Position numbers and translations under genes: made by a program | Source: Algoriphagus vanfongensis DSM 17529 | GTDB lineage: Bacteria > Bacteroidota > Bacteroidia > Cytophagales > Cyclobacteriaceae | NCBI RefSeq assembly: GCF_000429465.1 | Contig: NZ_AUBX01000010.1 | Coordinates: forward strand, 773,447-837,446 | DNA: 64,000 nucleotides | Direction of reading: 5' to 3' | Shown here: positions 28,584 through 37,475 of the stretch, one piece after another | Numbering within the stretch: the stretch's first letter is position 1 | How the letters are laid out: every line of letters begins with the position of its first letter | Notes under the pieces: generated by a model | What the model saw: only the letters and a program-made list of their open reading frames with translations | Database searches by the model: none | What the model was told of the DNA's origin: nothing

Positions 28584-28778
28584 TCAGTTCAAGTAATCTG
28601 AAACATCTGACTCGGGAATTCCGGAAAAAGCCGAAAATTCGGCAACCGTCACGTATTGCCCCTTCGATTTGTCGGTCAACTGACGGATCTTACGGATCAC
28701 CTCATGGCTGTAGCGTACACTACGCCCGGTTATCCGCTGGATGTCTTTTGCGTAGATAACACATCTCTTGGTATTCAT
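28584..28778 (-). CDS. Small HTH-like protein, copy A
   Basis: A 64-residue protein: CVIYAKDIQRITGRSVRYS, then IRKIRQLTDKSKGQYVTVAEFS, then SGIPESDVSDYL. Two helix-turn-helix-like halves and basic residues suggest a DNA-binding or excisionase-like fold, though I know no characterised member. It is a clear relative of the 74-residue protein at 34141-34365. It precedes the DUF6266-like gene on the same strand and could be its regulator. Confidence 0.6.
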   Translation of the reverse strand: MNTKRCVIYAKDIQRITGRSVRYSHEVIRKIRQLTDKSKGQYVTVAEFSAFSGIPESDVSDYLN

Positions 28779-29379
28779 GATTTATTTGCATTAAAGATGT
28801 TTACGTTTTTTATTCACTTAAAAGCTGTAGCAGTCTCGTTTGCAAAGTGCTCTGCTACGCTTCTTAAAAAAAGCCATCTGGCTTTTCCATATCCATGGAA
28901 GACTCACCGGTTCTAAAATTTGTCTGAATCCAGACTTTGCAATTGCGGGGAGCTAAAGTGACAGGAGATTTTAAAAAATCAAACAACCTTGTGGATTCTA
29001 TGGATTTTGTGGATTCTTAGTGAAAATCTGGAATCTTCGGACAAAAATTGACCCTTTGTTACTTTTCACTAGAGGTCCATTACACCCATATTTAAAGGAA
29101 TATGTATATCCGCTTTTCTGCCAGTAAGAATTTTAATCGGTCTAAAAGCTGCACCAAGGTTCAACTCAAGAAAACTTCGGTCATCGGTCTTCCGTCTCGA
29201 TTCGCAAAGGAAATTTGGCTACTGGCAAGATTGCTGACAATCCTATAAAGGGATTTCAAGATCATTTCCTATTACAGAAATTACCTCTTGATAGGTCATT
29301 TTGGCCCGATTCGCAGCTGTTTTTTCCCCTAGCTTTTTCAGACGTTTTCATTGCAATAGAATTGGGAAAATAAAAAGTC
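28779..29379. other. 601-nt gene-free stretch with possible transposase remnant
   Basis: Contains a short palindrome (AAAAGCC-ATCT-GGCTTTT at 28869-28886) and a 49-residue frame at 29102-29251 that may be a broken transposase start. The lanB-like promoter must lie in its right part. Nothing else is recognisable. Confidence 0.4.
29102..29251 (+). pseudogene. Possible IS1634-type transposase N-terminal remnant
   Basis: A 49-residue frame beginning MYIRFSASKNFNRSKS and continuing through QLKKTSVIG recalls the N-terminus of IS1634-like transposases (M[FY][IV]RxKKNxSGS...KTIG). It ends in a stop and no further transposase follows. The similarity is from memory and weak; a chance ORF is equally possible. 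Confidence 0.2.
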
Positions 29380-31998
29380 ATGAATCTGATATTCCGAATT
29401 CCGCTGTTTGATTTTGACATCAATGATCCAATTCAAACTGAGTACAATTGGCCAAGAGTCCTTGATGCTATCGAAACTAGCAGCCCTGATCTTTTCAACT
29501 CCATAGATAACAGGCCATACTTATCCCTACCCTTAGCATTACAAATCAAAGTAAGAAAGTACCTGATCCGAGGAAGATATAGAGCTACTCCATTTGGTAA
29601 ATTGGCTGGGACCGGACTGGCTTCCTGGTCAGACCGGACTCAGGGACCTCCCTTCCTTAATCCAGTATTTCACAATAGTCTGCCATCTGACATTCAAAAA
29701 TTGAACGGAAAACTAGCTGATCAAATTTTTCTACCAATGCCTGGATTGACATCCAGATTTGGCTATCATCAGGCGCTCACCTTTGATATCCACCTTTCCA
29801 AATGGTGCCAAACAAAAATTGAAAGCAATCATTTTCTTGATGCTTTTCTGTCAATTGCATATCACAATATATCCATGGACAGTCATGGGAATAAATTGGA
29901 TCCAGAGAAAACCAGCCTGGATGAAGAGGAATTGGAAGAACTCGTCTCAACCGGTTTTGTATATCCAAGTCATCAATACATTCCTTCTTATACCAAAAGC
30001 ATCAATTCTGAAGTTCAGGCCCCAATGTGTATATCAAATCAGGTCAAAGCAATTTTAGATAGTTTTGTTGCTGAATCCGGGGACTTGTTTGTTAAATCTA
30101 AAAATCTCTACCTCAAAGACTTTACCTCATGGTTTTTCGAAAAGTACGAAGATCGGCAAATTCGTCTTTCCTCACTCCTATCTGACTCTGACTTTTTGGA
30201 GAACCAAATGACCTTTGGGAAAAATAAAAATCTCTCAAAGCCTCTTTTACAAAACCATTATCCTGAATCATTGGATTTAAAAAAACACTATCCATCAAAA
30301 CCGATTTGCAAGGACATTTATGACATACAACTCGTATTTAGGATAGGTCCAGATGGGAAACCTATTATTGAAAACATGGTCTGCAATCGCCCTTTTGCTT
30401 ACTTGGGCCGATTTAATCAATATCCTGATTTTCAAGAATACGGAAATAGTCTTAAGGAAAGTATCTACTCTTCCGAAGAGTTGATTTTTGCACAATTGGA
30501 TCTTTTTGAATCTCCTAAAGCACAAGCCATCTGCCATGTCTCCGACATGTTTGACTGGAAAATAAATCCTTTTCCAATAATTTCGGAAAATCAGATCGGC
30601 TTTGAGGATATTTGGGTAGGCGTAGAAGAGGATAGAGTTTATCTTCTGCATAACCATAGCCAAAAGGAAATTATCCCAATAGTGCTTCATCCCCTCCACG
30701 GAGATCAGATCTCCCATCCCATTATGAAACTTTTATGGAATATTGCACTAAAAAACCCTTACAAGTTTATAGCCTTTACTACAAATGAGGAAATGTCAGA
30801 AACAAACTCCGAACTTACATGGGGAGATTTGATCCTTTTGCCTAAATCCAGTAAACTCCAAAGCTCCTCGTTTAAAACAAAGGATTCTTTGCTCAACTTT
30901 CTAAGTCAGAAAGAAATCCCACCTCTGTTTTTGGCAGGAACCGAAGATAGAGAATTGCTAATCAAAAAGGAAAATCCAATCGATCAGGAAATTCTTTGGC
31001 AAGAACTCAAAAGATCTGGAGATTTGACTTTAAATGAAGCTCCTTGGGTTGACTCTGAATTGATTTCCAATTCTCAGGGGATTCCCCTCTTCCCTCAGTT
31101 CATTTATAGACAAAGTCAAAAAATAATCCATCAACCAATTCTTACTCCTTTTAACCCCATTTATTTTTCAGACCAAAACTGGATTTACTTGGTTTTAAAA
31201 ACCCCTTATTCTGACCTTTTGGAGACACTTGAATACTTGCGGGATTTTTTCCATGACAAGGGGTATATATATAAATTGAAATGGTACTATCTGGTTTACC
31301 AAAAATCCGGTGTTCATGAAATCCGCTTGAGAATCTATACTCCAAAGAAAGTAGCAGAATTTATGCTAGCTCTTGCAAGCCATCTTGATCTGGAGCAAAT
31401 TTCCTGGACTAAAACATTCTATTATCCTGAAACTGAAAAATACGGCTATGAGGATTACAAAAAATCCCAAAAGCTGTTCTGTATGGAAAGCAAGTTTTTA
31501 TTTGGATTTCACGAAGAGTCCAAATTCAACCTTCTGCTACCCGACCAGCAAAAACTATACTTTCTCTCAGGTTTTTGGATTTGGATAATTTACTGCTTAG
31601 GAGGTGCTGATGTATATTTTGAGTATTTCAAGTCCTTGTGTAAATCACACAATAGTGAATTGAAAAGTGAGTTTAAATCTAGGTTTAGCTATATGACTAG
31701 CTATCAATCCTTTGGTTTTAATGGGCGAAAATATCTTGAAATTCTACGAAGTCATCCTTATATCTGGAACAGCTACTCCAAAGATTTCTTAATCAATCAT
31801 ATGCATATGATGGTAAATCGATTTTTCCCTTTAGATGCACGGGTATTTGAGCTTGAACTATGGTATCGGTTATACCGAGAATTAGGAAAAAGGAGATATG
31901 GTCCAAATGGGGAGAAGTACCTTTCAAATAAAGATTGGCTTACCAAAATGATTCATCCAAATCAACCTTTTACACCTCCATTTCGACCTGAAACTTGA
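29380..31998 (+). CDS. Lantibiotic dehydratase (LanB) family protein
   Basis: An 872-residue protein with LanB features at both ends. The N-terminus has FRIPLFDF (compare xRxPLLPx) and RGRYRATPFGKLAG at about 65-77, matching the RxTPFGLFAG element of the glutamylation domain. The C-terminal SpaB_C/elimination-type domain (about 590-850) starts NPIYFSDQNWIYLVLKTP and ends with INHMHMMVNRFFPLDAR, as in HMHxNRLxGxDR. LanB proteins dehydrate Ser/Thr of precursor peptides using glutamyl-tRNA. The protein is shorter than the usual ~1000 residues. No LanC cyclase, transporter or obvious precursor lies adjacent. Convergent with the two-component genes. Confidence 0.75.
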   Translation: MNLIFRIPLFDFDINDPIQTEYNWPRVLDAIETSSPDLFNSIDNRPYLSLPLALQIKVRKYLIRGRYRATPFGKLAGTGLASWSDRTQGPPFLNPVFHNSLPSDIQKLNGKLADQIFLPMPGLTSRFGYHQALTFDIHLSKWCQTKIESNHFLDAFLSIAYHNISMDSHGNKLDPEKTSLDEEELEELVSTGFVYPSHQYIPSYTKSINSEVQAPMCISNQVKAILDSFVAESGDLFVKSKNLYLKDFTSWFFEKYEDRQIRLSSLLSDSDFLENQMTFGKNKNLSKPLLQNHYPESLDLKKHYPSKPICKDIYDIQLVFRIGPDGKPIIENMVCNRPFAYLGRFNQYPDFQEYGNSLKESIYSSEELIFAQLDLFESPKAQAICHVSDMFDWKINPFPIISENQIGFEDIWVGVEEDRVYLLHNHSQKEIIPIVLHPLHGDQISHPIMKLLWNIALKNPYKFIAFTTNEEMSETNSELTWGDLILLPKSSKLQSSSFKTKDSLLNFLSQKEIPPLFLAGTEDRELLIKKENPIDQEILWQELKRSGDLTLNEAPWVDSELISNSQGIPLFPQFIYRQSQKIIHQPILTPFNPIYFSDQNWIYLVLKTPYSDLLETLEYLRDFFHDKGYIYKLKWYYLVYQKSGVHEIRLRIYTPKKVAEFMLALASHLDLEQISWTKTFYYPETEKYGYEDYKKSQKLFCMESKFLFGFHEESKFNLLLPDQQKLYFLSGFWIWIIYCLGGADVYFEYFKSLCKSHNSELKSEFKSRFSYMTSYQSFGFNGRKYLEILRSHPYIWNSYSKDFLINHMHMMVNRFFPLDARVFELELWYRLYRELGKRRYGPNGEKYLSNKDWLTKMIHPNQPFTPPFRPET

Positions 31999-32016
31999 GG
32001 AAGTAGTCACGTTGAT

Positions 32017-32751
32017 TTAAATAGAAAAACCATTTTCAATCTGCTTAAAAAAATCTTTCTTGTAGGATCTACTAATTCGCGCAGTTATTCCATTTTTCAT
32101 CTCACATTCATACGCCTTTACTTTATGGAGGTATATTGCATTTACAGCATATGATTTATGAACTCTTAGCATAGTCATACTATTCATCTGTTCAAGTGTG
32201 GTGTCCAGCGTTTGTTTTGCTTCCACCATTTCGCCTCCTATTAAATGGATTTTAGTGAACTTAGCATTTTGCTCCAGTACACACACCTCAGATGCTTGAA
32301 TAACTACTTTTTCAAAAGTCTTATTATTCCCAATCACAATTATACTTTCTTGGGACATCCTTTTATTTCTATTAAACTTTACAGACATTTCTCTGGCATA
32401 TTCCAGCGCATCAGTCAAGTCTGTCGGTGATGACGGTTTTTCCAGAAAGCTTAAGGCTTTGATTTTATACCCTTCCAGCGCTAAATCCCCATGAGCTGAA
32501 CAAATGATAATAGGGATTTGTAGTCCTTGAATTCTTTTGGCTAGTTCCAAACCACCTAGTTTGGGCATGATTAAATCAAGGATCAGAATATCTAATGGGT
32601 TATTTAATATCCATTGGAGCGCTTCTAAGGGCTGTGTGCTGGCATAAGCCACCTCATACCCTTCGTTACGTGAAATCTGATCAGTCAAGTAATCTAGTTG
32701 ATGCTGTTCGTCATCAATGAGTCCGATTTTGAGTAATGGTTGAGTTTCCAT
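32017..32751 (-). CDS. LytTR-type response regulator
   Basis: A 244-residue response regulator. The receiver domain (1-120) has acidic pocket LIDDEQ, phospho-acceptor DLIMPKLGG and the conserved lysine in LEKPSSP. The LytTR DNA-binding domain (about 140-240) shows KIHLIGGEMVEAKQTL, MLRVHKSYAVN and ARISRSYKKDFF. LytTR regulators often control peptide-related or surface functions. Its start overlaps the end of the kinase gene by 38 nt, an operon arrangement typical for cognate pairs though the overlap is long. Confidence 0.92.
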   Translation of the reverse strand: METQPLLKIGLIDDEQHQLDYLTDQISRNEGYEVAYASTQPLEALQWILNNPLDILILDLIMPKLGGLELAKRIQGLQIPIIICSAHGDLALEGYKIKALSFLEKPSSPTDLTDALEYAREMSVKFNRNKRMSQESIIVIGNNKTFEKVVIQASEVCVLEQNAKFTKIHLIGGEMVEAKQTLDTTLEQMNSMTMLRVHKSYAVNAIYLHKVKAYECEMKNGITARISRSYKKDFFKQIENGFSI

Positions 32752-33853
32752 AGCAAACAGTCATTTCCAGTGAATAGTGAAGATCTTTTTCTTCAATTTT
32801 CATCTCAAAGTTCTTCCCGAATTGGGATTTCATGATATTTTTTAAAGCGTTTAGTCCAAACCCATGCCCTCTTTCAATTTTACTAGTATCGATTTGATTA
32901 GATACTTTAAAAAAAAGTGTATTCACTCCTGAGATATCTGCAATCAAGTGAATACAAACTACTGCAGGACTATCTACGTCAGAATAAACACCGTAGAAAA
33001 ACAAATTCTCTATTACAGTCAGGAGACACAGCTTTGGAAATGGCAAGCTTTTGGCCAATTCCCGGGGCACATTACATTGAAAATCCACTGCCATTGACCG
33101 AAACCTTTTAGACTGACACCTGAAAAAGGTAGCAACTGCCGAAACCTCATCCTCCAGAGAATTGGGCAAATCATAATCTTTGAAAGAATAGCGGATAAGT
33201 TTGATCAAATCTCCATAGATATCCCAAAAATCGGGGATGACCTGAGTTGCTTTGTGTATTGAAATGGTCAGCATATTGAGAAAAAAATGAGGACTCATTT
33301 TCATCGCTCTTCTTTCCAACTCCAATGTTTCCATTTCGAACTTCAGCTCAAGATTTTGTTTTTGAATTTCCATATCCTGAGTCATTTTCCAATATAATCC
33401 TGTTATAAACAGGTACTGAAAGAGTCTTAGAAATTCGTAGACTATAAATCTGACCGAAATATCTCCTAAAGCATTATAGCCGGCAGTGATCGCATATTTC
33501 AAAATGATAAACACTACCCCCGATCCAGTCAGAATAATCATGGCCAGAATCCTCTTTCTCTGTTTAAAAAATAAGGGCAATACTAAACCTATATACATCG
33601 CCATCATGAAAAAACCTCCTAACCAATGAAAAAGAGGTATGCTATAATCCTCAACAGATAATTGCAGCAGTAGAAGAGTGATTATCAGATCCAGTAAAAA
33701 ATAAACTGTCCAGAAAATACCCAAGAATAAAATGGGAAAATTCCAAACCAGCTTGAAAAAGCTGAAGTTACCCGCTTTTGTACCGAATTTTCCTCCAGCC
33801 CTACCAATTTTACCGGTTTCTTTTTCAGGAAAACTGATGATTGTAGTTTTCAT
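32714..33853 (-). CDS. LytS/YpdA-type sensor histidine kinase
   Basis: A 379-residue membrane kinase starting MKTTIISFPEK; an upstream extension from 33886 is less likely. About four TM helices lie in residues 35-175, followed by a coiled-coil linker (QKQNLELKFEMETLELERRA), the phospho-acceptor block MSPHFFLNML (His near residue 185, compare NPHFLFN), the N-box VIENLFFYG and the G-box GHGFGLNALKN. No extracellular sensor domain, so the TM region itself probably senses the signal. Partner of the LytTR regulator. It lies between the LanB-like gene and the MauE/DUF6520/SusCD genes. Confidence 0.9.
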   Translation of the reverse strand: MKTTIISFPEKETGKIGRAGGKFGTKAGNFSFFKLVWNFPILFLGIFWTVYFLLDLIITLLLLQLSVEDYSIPLFHWLGGFFMMAMYIGLVLPLFFKQRKRILAMIILTGSGVVFIILKYAITAGYNALGDISVRFIVYEFLRLFQYLFITGLYWKMTQDMEIQKQNLELKFEMETLELERRAMKMSPHFFLNMLTISIHKATQVIPDFWDIYGDLIKLIRYSFKDYDLPNSLEDEVSAVATFFRCQSKRFRSMAVDFQCNVPRELAKSLPFPKLCLLTVIENLFFYGVYSDVDSPAVVCIHLIADISGVNTLFFKVSNQIDTSKIERGHGFGLNALKNIMKSQFGKNFEMKIEEKDLHYSLEMTVCYGNSTITQNRTH

Positions 33854-34140
33854 CCGAACCAAAATAAAAGCATATGAAAAACACAAATGCGTATCAGCAA
33901 TTCAAGAAAGCCTTGAAAAATACGCGAATCAATCCTTTGGGAGCAAAGAATTCTGGAAAAACAAGGTCCGTCACAGCCAGTTTTTTTCGGGAATGCCTTA
34001 CAACCATTACTAGGATTTAAAACTTCCAGACAGGGATAGCATCCCATTTTAAAATCAGAATGGCAGAAGCCATTTACACTCTTTGTAGGCAGAAACCGGA
34101 TCGTCATTCCGGTGGGAAACCCCCAGTTTAGGATCGGAAA

Positions 34141-34365
34141 TTAACCGGTCCTTTTTTTCTGGATTCCCTTTTGAACTGACTGAATCAATTCTGAGACTGG
34201 GATACCATGATAATCGGCAAATTCCTGAAATGTCAGCAATTTGGATTTAGATTTGCCGATTTGCTTCCTCACCTCATTCAATGCATTATATGCAAACGAC
34301 CTGCTCCTTCCCGTAAAAATCATGATATCCTGGGCATAAATCACCATTCTACCTTTTAAATCCAT
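34141..34365 (-). CDS. Small HTH-like protein, copy B
   Basis: A 74-residue protein with MVIYAQDIMIFTGRSRSFA, then VRKQIGKSKSKLLTFQEFADYHGIPVSEL and a basic tail QKKRTG. It aligns over nearly its whole length with the 64-residue protein at 28584-28778 (shared IYAxDIxxxTGRS, KSK, F(S/A)xxxGIPxS). Probably a small DNA-binding protein. It precedes the kinase gene on the same strand with a 287-nt gap. Confidence 0.6.
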   Translation of the reverse strand: MDLKGRMVIYAQDIMIFTGRSRSFAYNALNEVRKQIGKSKSKLLTFQEFADYHGIPVSELIQSVQKGIQKKRTG

Positions 34366-34726
34366 TTGTCAGGAAAATTTCACAAAAGGCAAGCTAAATC
34401 CTTGCAATGCTTGCCCACCATATACGCAGCTTTTCGAAAAACTTAAAATAAATAATTCTGTTAAGTTAACATAAGTTAAGTAACTAACAAGGAATTACTT
34501 ATAAAAAATAAGGGGGTAAGTATTTATTAGTAAACAATACAAAATGGACGACCAACTGATTATAATAAAAGTCTCTGATTTCCTTGATAAGGCAACCAAA
34601 CTACCTCAGTTATTGTAATTCTTCCTTCACCAATCTTACCCTTATCTAAGCTGTTTTTACCTATTTGAATGCTGTTTTTACCCTTTCCTTTCAGGCTTTG
34701 TGAAACAGACAGAATTTTATCCCGAT
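34366..34726. other. 361-nt AT-rich divergent intergenic region
   Basis: Upstream region of both the small HTH-like gene (-) and the MauE-like gene (+). It contains near-direct repeats GTTAAGTTAAC and GTTAAGTAAC around 34460-34490 and a partial inverted repeat TTACTTAT...GTAAGTA near 34495-34523, which may be regulator sites. Confidence 0.35.
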
Positions 34727-35176
34727 ATGAGCAGTAAGAATATGAAGGGGAATTTGAATTTTATCTATTGGCCATCAGGTGTTTTAACTTTTGTATGGGG
34801 CTACACTGGCTTAGAAAAACTGATTCAGTTCAGAGATAGCCGTAGGGCATTCCTGAATCAACCTATGCCAAATGAATTGGAGGAAATATTGGCATTCGCT
34901 ATTCCTGGAGTAGAGTTGCTACTCGCCCTGCTCTTACTCTTTTCAGCAAGCAGATGGTGGGGATACCTAGGCAGTATTCTTTTGCTAGCGATATTCATCA
35001 CTTATGTGGGACTGATCTGGGTGGGAGCTTTTCCCAGAGTGCCTTGTAGCTGTGCGGGGGTTTTGGAGAGTCTGAGTTGGGCGGAGCATTTCTATTTCAA
35101 CTTACTATTGATAGGAATTGCTGTATTGGGATTGCGGCTGGAAGAATGTGGAAGCGGCGGTGCAGATTGGGAATAA
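34727..35176 (+). CDS. MauE/DoxX-type redox-associated membrane protein
   Basis: A 149-residue protein with four TM helices (WPSGVLTFVWGYTGLEKLI, FAIPGVELLLALLLLF, YLGSILLLAIFITYVGL, FYFNLLLIGIAVLGL). The signature RVPCSCAGVLESLSWAEH matches the PCxCGGxxExLSWxxH element of Bacteroidota MauE/DoxX-like proteins, whose CxC is thought to take part in periplasmic disulfide chemistry. ATG starts at 34727 or 34742 are equally possible; GTG at 34700 is less likely. It precedes the DUF6520-like gene and faces the SusD-SusC-TlpA operon, which supports a redox role. Confidence 0.8.
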   Translation: MSSKNMKGNLNFIYWPSGVLTFVWGYTGLEKLIQFRDSRRAFLNQPMPNELEEILAFAIPGVELLLALLLLFSASRWWGYLGSILLLAIFITYVGLIWVGAFPRVPCSCAGVLESLSWAEHFYFNLLLIGIAVLGLRLEECGSGGADWE

Positions 35177-35482
35177 TCATCAAAAATATCACACCAATGA
35201 CTTTGAATTCTGTGTCGCTAACACCAGCGCCTATCTGAATTTCAAATCAAATGTTCCCTTCACGGATTATTTTGGGAAGACTTATACTTTACACAATCCC
35301 CGAAATTTTTCGATACAAGCATCGTCTCCTGCCATGTGGATTTGCTATTCCGAAATTCCAATTAAAAGGAATGAATTCGTACAACACCTTTCATATGAAC
35401 TGAAGCTTGATTGTATGAATAGCTTATACTCACAGGGACATTTACGAGCCTCAAATTGGACATATCACATTATATACGAATG

Positions 35483-35729
35483 AGTTAGGGCTTCCCCGAA
35501 AGATGATAAGAAAATTGGAGCAGTGCGTTGCTACACTGCTCCACAGCCCTTCAAAGGCAAGGATTGGGCTGCAAAAAAGACTAGAAAGAGTCTCATTTCT
35601 CTTAATAGCCTGGGGTAAGAGACAGGCTAGTGCCCAATGAGCCTCTGAAAGGGAGATGCCGAAAACCCTTAACCGAGTAGGCAAACAACCGAAACGGTTT
35701 GTCCCTTTTTGATTCGTTAAAAAAGGGTC
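35483..35729 (+). ncRNA. Candidate structured leader RNA upstream of the DUF6520-like gene
   Basis: Five or more inverted repeats occur in about 250 nt. GGAGCAGTG/CACTGCTCC is at 35517-35542 and CAGCCC/GGGCTG at 35544-35571. Mutually exclusive stems AGCCTG/CAGGCT and AGGCT/AGCCT lie around 35609-35647. A CCG-AAA-CGG hairpin near 35690 precedes the T-run of 35706-35710, and GTCCCTTTTT/AAAAAGGGTC is at 35701-35729, 7 nt before the ATG. Competing stems near a terminator-like hairpin suggest attenuation. No known riboswitch class is recognised. Confidence 0.45.
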
Positions 35730-35736
35730 AAAAACA

Positions 35737-35988
35737 ATGAATAAATTATCAAAACTACTTCCAGCACTGGCTTTGGTGTTGGGAGCAACCTTAGCTATGG
35801 CAATGAATTTTGCCAATCCCATGGCCAATCAGTTGTATGCTGAAGATCCAGAAAACCCCGGTGAATTCATCAATGTGACCACCTGGCAGCCAGGTGTAGA
35901 TTATGATTGCGATTCCTCAGGGGATTGCCTATATGACGCTCCAAATGGCACGGTTGTGCAATCAGGCACTTTCATTGATCTGAGATGA
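35737..35988 (+). CDS. Small secreted peptide, DUF6520-like
   Basis: An 83-residue protein with a signal peptide (KLSKLLPALALVLGATLAMA) and a short mature part rich in Asp, Asn and Gly with two cysteines in DYDCDSSGDCLYD. It resembles DUF6520 small exported proteins of Bacteroidota, which I recall next to MauE-like and TlpA-like genes; their role is unknown. The two cysteines could be substrates of the neighbouring redox proteins. The gene sits behind a highly structured leader and is followed by a hairpin at 35995. Confidence 0.6.
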   Translation: MNKLSKLLPALALVLGATLAMAMNFANPMANQLYAEDPENPGEFINVTTWQPGVDYDCDSSGDCLYDAPNGTVVQSGTFIDLR

Positions 35989-35994
35989 AAGGTT

Positions 35995-36013
35995 GGGGAG
36001 GCTAGTCCTCCCC
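35995..36013 (+). terminator. Hairpin after the DUF6520-like gene
   Basis: A perfect GGGGAGG/CCTCCCC stem with a 5-nt loop is followed by TTT only, so it may be a weak terminator between the convergent peptide gene and the SusD-like gene. Confidence 0.5.
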
Positions 36014-36070
36014 TTTCCCAACTGTTCACCAATGCTTTGTTCTAGGCGATTTACCCTTTGAAATTCATCC

Positions 36071-37432
36071 CTAATCCTTCCTATCTGTTTGAGAAATGGG
36101 ATTTAATGCTAATTCGTTTTCCGGGATGGGAAGCACGTACTTTTTAGACGTGGGATTCAATGTCACCGTCTCTCCGTTGATCTGCCGAACTAGGACCCGT
36201 TGAAAATCAGGATCTTTATTTAAACGTCTGAGATCTATCCAATTGATTCCTCTATACACCAGACTCTTCCTTTTCTCCTCCAAAATCCATTCTAAGAGTT
36301 CCTGTCCGGCACCAAACTCTTGAGAGACAAAATGCCCGGCAGCATATCGAGTTTCAAGCAGCTGATTCATTAGAGAACTTGCATCTCCAATTTGATTTCT
36401 CCTGGCAAGGCATTCTGCTTTTATATAGTAAATCTCATCCAATGCCAAACCTCCAAACCGAGAAAAATTGCCTGAATATTGTCCCTTAAATGTATATCCG
36501 CCATTTGGTCGAAGATCGGTAAACAATGGTTTTCTCAAATCCCCGTCTTGGTAGCTTTCAATGATATATGGATTTATCCAAACCTGAACGTTTGAAACGC
36601 TGGCATATCCGTGGGAAATCAATACGGAATGAAAAATCACTTCCTCATTGTACTTGACAAAGGGATAATTTAAATCTGAATTCAAGCTTTCATAATTGAG
36701 CAATGAGACTTCCGGCCGGCTGATCACCCAATCTGCAGCTGCTTCAGCCAAGTCGTATTCCCCAATAGTGAGCAATACCCTTGACTGAAGTGCTCTTACA
36801 GCCAATTGAGTGGGACGGGTTTTGATATTCTCAAAAGTTGGCAGGAATTCAAATGCCTGATCCAAATCTTTCAATATTGCTTCATAGTAGGTTTGAAGGG
36901 CTACCCTGGGAGATCTCTCCAGAATTTCTGAATTCATCCGTAACGGTATCCCCAAATCCTGATCATTAACCCCCTTCTCATAGTGAGGTGAAAAGACTTG
37001 TGCAAGCATAAAGTGTGCATGAGCTCTATGAAAAAAAGCCTCGGCCTTCATTTTGGATAATTCTTCGCTTTCAGGCAGTTTTTCTGCTTGTTCCAAGACT
37101 ACATTGGCGATAAAAATTATGCGGTAAATTCTGGACCAATCTGCGCCGCTGTTAGCTGGCCAAATGTTTTCCCTCCATAGATAGGCATTTTGCTCTTCCT
37201 CCGTCCTAAGTGAAGCATATCCGTCATCGGTCATAATCAGATCATCTGATGACAATAACCCGAATGAGGGCACCAGATTGAGCTCGCTGTCATTGTCCAA
37301 CAAAGACCTGATGTCCTGTTCGGAGGTTGGGATCAGAATTTCTTTGTTGGGTCGCTCGTCCAGAAATCCCGAACAGCCCCAAATCAGGACAATGGTCATC
37401 ATCCATAGCTTATTTTTTAGATTTATAATCAT
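36071..37432 (-). CDS. SusD/RagB-like nutrient-uptake lipoprotein
   Basis: A 453-residue surface lipoprotein; the N-terminus has MMTIVLIWGCSGFLDERPNK, with the cysteine about residue 20 and the LDExP motif after it. TPR-like helices follow (AEAFFHRAHAHFMLAQVFSPHY) and the C-terminal RGINWIDLRRLNKD block is typical of the SusD family. It caps the SusC channel and captures substrate. No adjacent glycosidase suggests a polysaccharide substrate, and with a thioredoxin-like gene in the operon the ligand may be a peptide or other molecule. Last gene of the operon. Confidence 0.92.
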   Translation of the reverse strand: MIINLKNKLWMMTIVLIWGCSGFLDERPNKEILIPTSEQDIRSLLDNDSELNLVPSFGLLSSDDLIMTDDGYASLRTEEEQNAYLWRENIWPANSGADWSRIYRIIFIANVVLEQAEKLPESEELSKMKAEAFFHRAHAHFMLAQVFSPHYEKGVNDQDLGIPLRMNSEILERSPRVALQTYYEAILKDLDQAFEFLPTFENIKTRPTQLAVRALQSRVLLTIGEYDLAEAAADWVISRPEVSLLNYESLNSDLNYPFVKYNEEVIFHSVLISHGYASVSNVQVWINPYIIESYQDGDLRKPLFTDLRPNGGYTFKGQYSGNFSRFGGLALDEIYYIKAECLARRNQIGDASSLMNQLLETRYAAGHFVSQEFGAGQELLEWILEEKRKSLVYRGINWIDLRRLNKDPDFQRVLVRQINGETVTLNPTSKKYVLPIPENELALNPISQTDRKD

Positions 37433-37475
37433 GCTTAATTCTTTTAAATAGAAGATGTTGTTCGATACTTACAGA

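Noticed and set aside
25799..28778. Prophage
   Set aside because: No integrase, terminase, portal, capsid or tail gene is visible, only lysis-like small proteins.
33732..34107. Overlapping frames on both strands between the kinase and the small HTH-like gene
   Set aside because: They partly overlap the kinase start, have no recognisable domain and disagree in strand; judged accidental.
35118..35483. 121-codon frame overlapping the end of the MauE-like gene
   Set aside because: Its first 20 codons are a shadow of MauE, no start codon of its own fits, and the product resembles nothing. It could be a decayed gene but I cannot support it.
35451..35828. 125-codon minus-strand frame across the DUF6520-like gene leader
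   Set aside because: It is antisense to the structured leader and to the signal peptide of the small secreted protein; hairpin sequence explains its openness.
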